Assembly (NCBI GenBank): GCA_030150665.1
Contig: JASLFJ010000032.1
Span: 1 to 8,823 of the forward strand
DNA from: Enterococcaceae bacterium
Lineage (GTDB): Bacteria > Bacillota > Bacilli > Lactobacillales > Catellicoccaceae
Direction of reading: 5' to 3'
DNA length: 8,823 nt
Both the position numbers and the translations under genes were made by a program. Each line of letters begins with the position of its first letter. Position 1 is the stretch's first letter. Positions 7,613 to 8,823 of the stretch are shown here, one piece after another. The notes beneath the pieces were generated by a model. That model searched no databases. It was not told the origin of the DNA and saw only the letters and a list, made by a program, of their open reading frames with translations.

Positions 7613-8009
7613 GGGTAACAGCCCTTTGTATCAGGTGACTGATGCAAACTCGGTGTTAAATGCTTTGAACCCCTAAAGCCTAATCACCACGTTCATATTG
7701 GAAACAGATGAATACGGTGCGAAAGCAAAAACAACGATTAGGATGGCATATGGTGAAAAAAAGCAGAGTATTCTGTCCTAAGTGCTAGATACAATGGGTG
7801 TTTAGCAGGGAACTTTCTAAGGCAATGCTATGAAAGACCTTCAACGACTATCTCCTTGAGGGAGAGTAAAGCCACAAGTGACGGGTGGAAGAAAAATACC
7901 GCAACTGTTGATTACAGTTGAAGATATAGTCTGCTCTTATGTGAAAGCATAAGCAGTTACATTTTTGATGTAACGGCTACTTAAGTGGCGTTAAGTAGTG
8001 AACATTAGG
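7613..8009 (+). ncRNA. Group I self-splicing intron (td-like, without ORF) inside prmC
   Basis: About 397 bp interrupt prmC. The group I core is legible: P2 stem 7628-7634/7639-7645 with a GTGA tetraloop, P3 GGTGTTT (7797-7803)/AAATACC (7894-7900), P4 AGCA (7804-7807)/TGCT (7826-7829), R element TTCAACGACTA (7840-7850), hairpin 7851-7865 (P7.1), P7.2 around AAGTGAC, P8 7902-7908/7914-7920, S element AAGATATAGTC (7921-7931), and P7 GACTAT (7846-7851)/ATAGTC (7926-7931), all Watson-Crick. Three hairpins follow (7936-7953, 7956-7974, 7977-7998) and the end is TGAACATTAGG, similar to the T4 td intron end. Group I introns excise themselves with a guanosine cofactor. No homing endonuclease reading frame is present. 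A 140-nt hairpin-rich insert lies between P2 and P3. Both ends are uncertain by a few bases (see findings). Confidence 0.92.
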
Positions 8010-8519
8010 TTAGATATGGGAACAGGAAGTGGAGCGATTGCCATTACGCTAAAAAAAGAATGTCCAATGTGGCAACTGATCGCAACAGATATCTCTCAAT
8101 GTGCATTAGCAGTAGCTCAGGAAAATGCACAGCGTTTTATGTGTGATATCGATTTTTTATTAGGAGACACATGGGAAGCTGTTCGTGATCATTGTGATCT
8201 TGATTTTTTAATCAGCAATCCTCCTTATATTGCTGAAAGTGAACGAGCAGTGATGGATCAGAGCGTTTTAGACTTTGAACCGCATACGGCTTTATTTGCT
8301 TCAAATCAAGGCTTAGCAGTTTATGAAAAAATTGCAAAAAAGTTAGATCATTATTTAAAACCGCAAGGGCATGCATTTTTTGAAATTGGTTGGCAGCAAG
8401 GGGATGCTGTATCTCAGCTATTTCATCAGTATGTACCTCAACGATCTATTTCAGTGATTCCAGATTTATCTGGAAATGACCGTATTGTTTGGATTCAACC
8501 CGAGAAAGGAGGAACTTAG
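8010..8519 (+). CDS. prmC: PrmC (release factor glutamine methyltransferase), 3' exon
   Basis: The last 169 codons of prmC, encoding the Rossmann-type methyltransferase domain. It starts exactly with motif I LDMGTGSGAIAI (SAM binding), continues with the acidic motif II region IATD, and carries the catalytic NPPY (residues 185-188 of the joined protein) that holds the substrate glutamine. FEPHTALFA and FEIGWQQGDAV are further PrmC signatures. Joined to the 5' exon it gives about 284 residues, the usual length. An in-frame GTG at 7998 could open this frame, but it lies inside the intron's last hairpin and has no ribosome site, so independent translation is unlikely. Its last codons contain the AAAGGAGG ribosome site of tsaC. 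Confidence 0.9.
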   Translation, partial: LDMGTGSGAIAITLKKECPMWQLIATDISQCALAVAQENAQRFMCDIDFLLGDTWEAVRDHCDLDFLISNPPYIAESERAVMDQSVLDFEPHTALFASNQGLAVYEKIAKKLDHYLKPQGHAFFEIGWQQGDAVSQLFHQYVPQRSISVIPDLSGNDRIVWIQPEKGGT

Positions 8520-8823
8520 GTGCAGACTCATCTTTGGCATCATCAAGATTTAAATGAAGCGATACACGCATTAACAGAAGGTGAAGTGGTTGCTTTTCCT
8601 ACGGAAACAGTTTATGGGTTAGGAGCCAATGCTTATAGTGATACAGCCGTACAAAAAGTTTACCAAGCGAAAGGAAGGCCTTCAGACAATCCGTTAATTG
8701 TGCATTGTCATAGTTTATCTCAAATTCAGGAGATTTTAGGCAGTGTTTCTGAAGATTTTCAACAGCTAGCAGAGCAATTTTGGCCAGGGCCGTTAACCTT
8801 AATTGTAGAGGTTCCAGAAGGTA
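8520..8823 (+). CDS. tsaC: Threonylcarbamoyl-AMP synthase (TsaC/Sua5 family), 5' part
   Basis: An open frame from GTG at 8520 runs off the window after 101 codons. It begins immediately after the prmC TAG (TAGGTG), with AAAGGAGG (8505-8512) 7 bp upstream, so translation is probably coupled. Family signatures are FPTETVYGLGANA (26-38), KGRPSDNPLIVH (51-62) and FWPGPLT (88-94), which form the threonine/ATP/bicarbonate site. The enzyme makes threonylcarbamoyl-adenylate, the first step of the t6A modification at position 37 of tRNAs reading ANN codons. Whether the protein is the short TsaC (about 190 residues) or the longer Sua5 form with a C-terminal domain, more usual in Firmicutes, cannot be decided because the gene is cut by the window edge. 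Confidence 0.95.
   Translation, partial: MQTHLWHHQDLNEAIHALTEGEVVAFPTETVYGLGANAYSDTAVQKVYQAKGRPSDNPLIVHCHSLSQIQEILGSVSEDFQQLAEQFWPGPLTLIVEVPEG

Noticed and set aside
7613..8009. prmC as a simple pseudogene, or interrupted by an insertion sequence or group II intron
   Set aside because: Both exons are intact and rejoin in frame; there are no terminal inverted repeats, target duplication or transposase; the group I core pairings are present and there is no group II domain V pattern.
7998..8519. A separate 173-residue methyltransferase gene starting at GTG 7998
   Set aside because: No ribosome site precedes it, its first codons lie in the intron, and its sequence is exactly the missing C-terminal half of PrmC.
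1..8823. CRISPR array, tRNA or rRNA genes
   Set aside because: No regularly spaced repeats, cloverleaf or rRNA-like sequence was seen on either strand.

Overview
The window comes from a low-GC Gram-positive bacterium, most likely a member of the Lactobacillales (Enterococcus/Lactobacillus-like). Reasons: A+T-rich DNA, strong AGGAGG-type ribosome binding sites, extended -10 promoters, a PepV-type dipeptidase, a multi-domain class A penicillin-binding protein, and the gene order tdk-prfA-prmC-tsaC that is common in Firmicutes. The taxon is inferred from gene content, not from a marker search.

Left edge (1-470). This part holds the last 39 codons of an IS200/IS605-type TnpB and the element's right end, with two hairpins that probably belong to its omega RNA. 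A hairpin terminator follows. Then comes a minus-strand small RNA of about 190 nt with its own promoter, paired ends and a closing U-tract; its features and its place directly downstream of rarA fit 6S RNA (ssrS). rarA (minus strand, 470-1753) is a AAA+ ATPase acting at stalled replication forks. It is divergent from pepV.

Middle (1775-5501). A divergent promoter region separates rarA from pepV (start at 1888), which ends in a strong intrinsic terminator. A class A penicillin-binding protein (start at 3396) follows.

Right part (5558-8823). tdk, prfA, prmC and tsaC are tightly packed on the plus strand, each with a clear Shine-Dalgarno site, and probably form an operon. They link thymidine salvage, translation termination (RF1 and the methyltransferase that modifies its GGQ motif) and tRNA t6A synthesis.

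The main discovery is inside prmC. The gene is split by about 397 bp that interrupt the protein just before the SAM-binding LDMGTGSG motif. This insert is not a random disruption. It has the P, R and S sequence elements, a perfect P7 pairing, P3, P4, P8, P9-series hairpins and a td-like P2 hairpin with a GTGA tetraloop, and it ends in a td-like TGAACAT...G. It is therefore an ORF-less group I intron related to the phage T4 td intron. Removing it restores an approximately 284-residue PrmC, the normal family length. The exact splice sites are ambiguous by a few bases, because the best P1 pairing and the reading frame do not agree perfectly.
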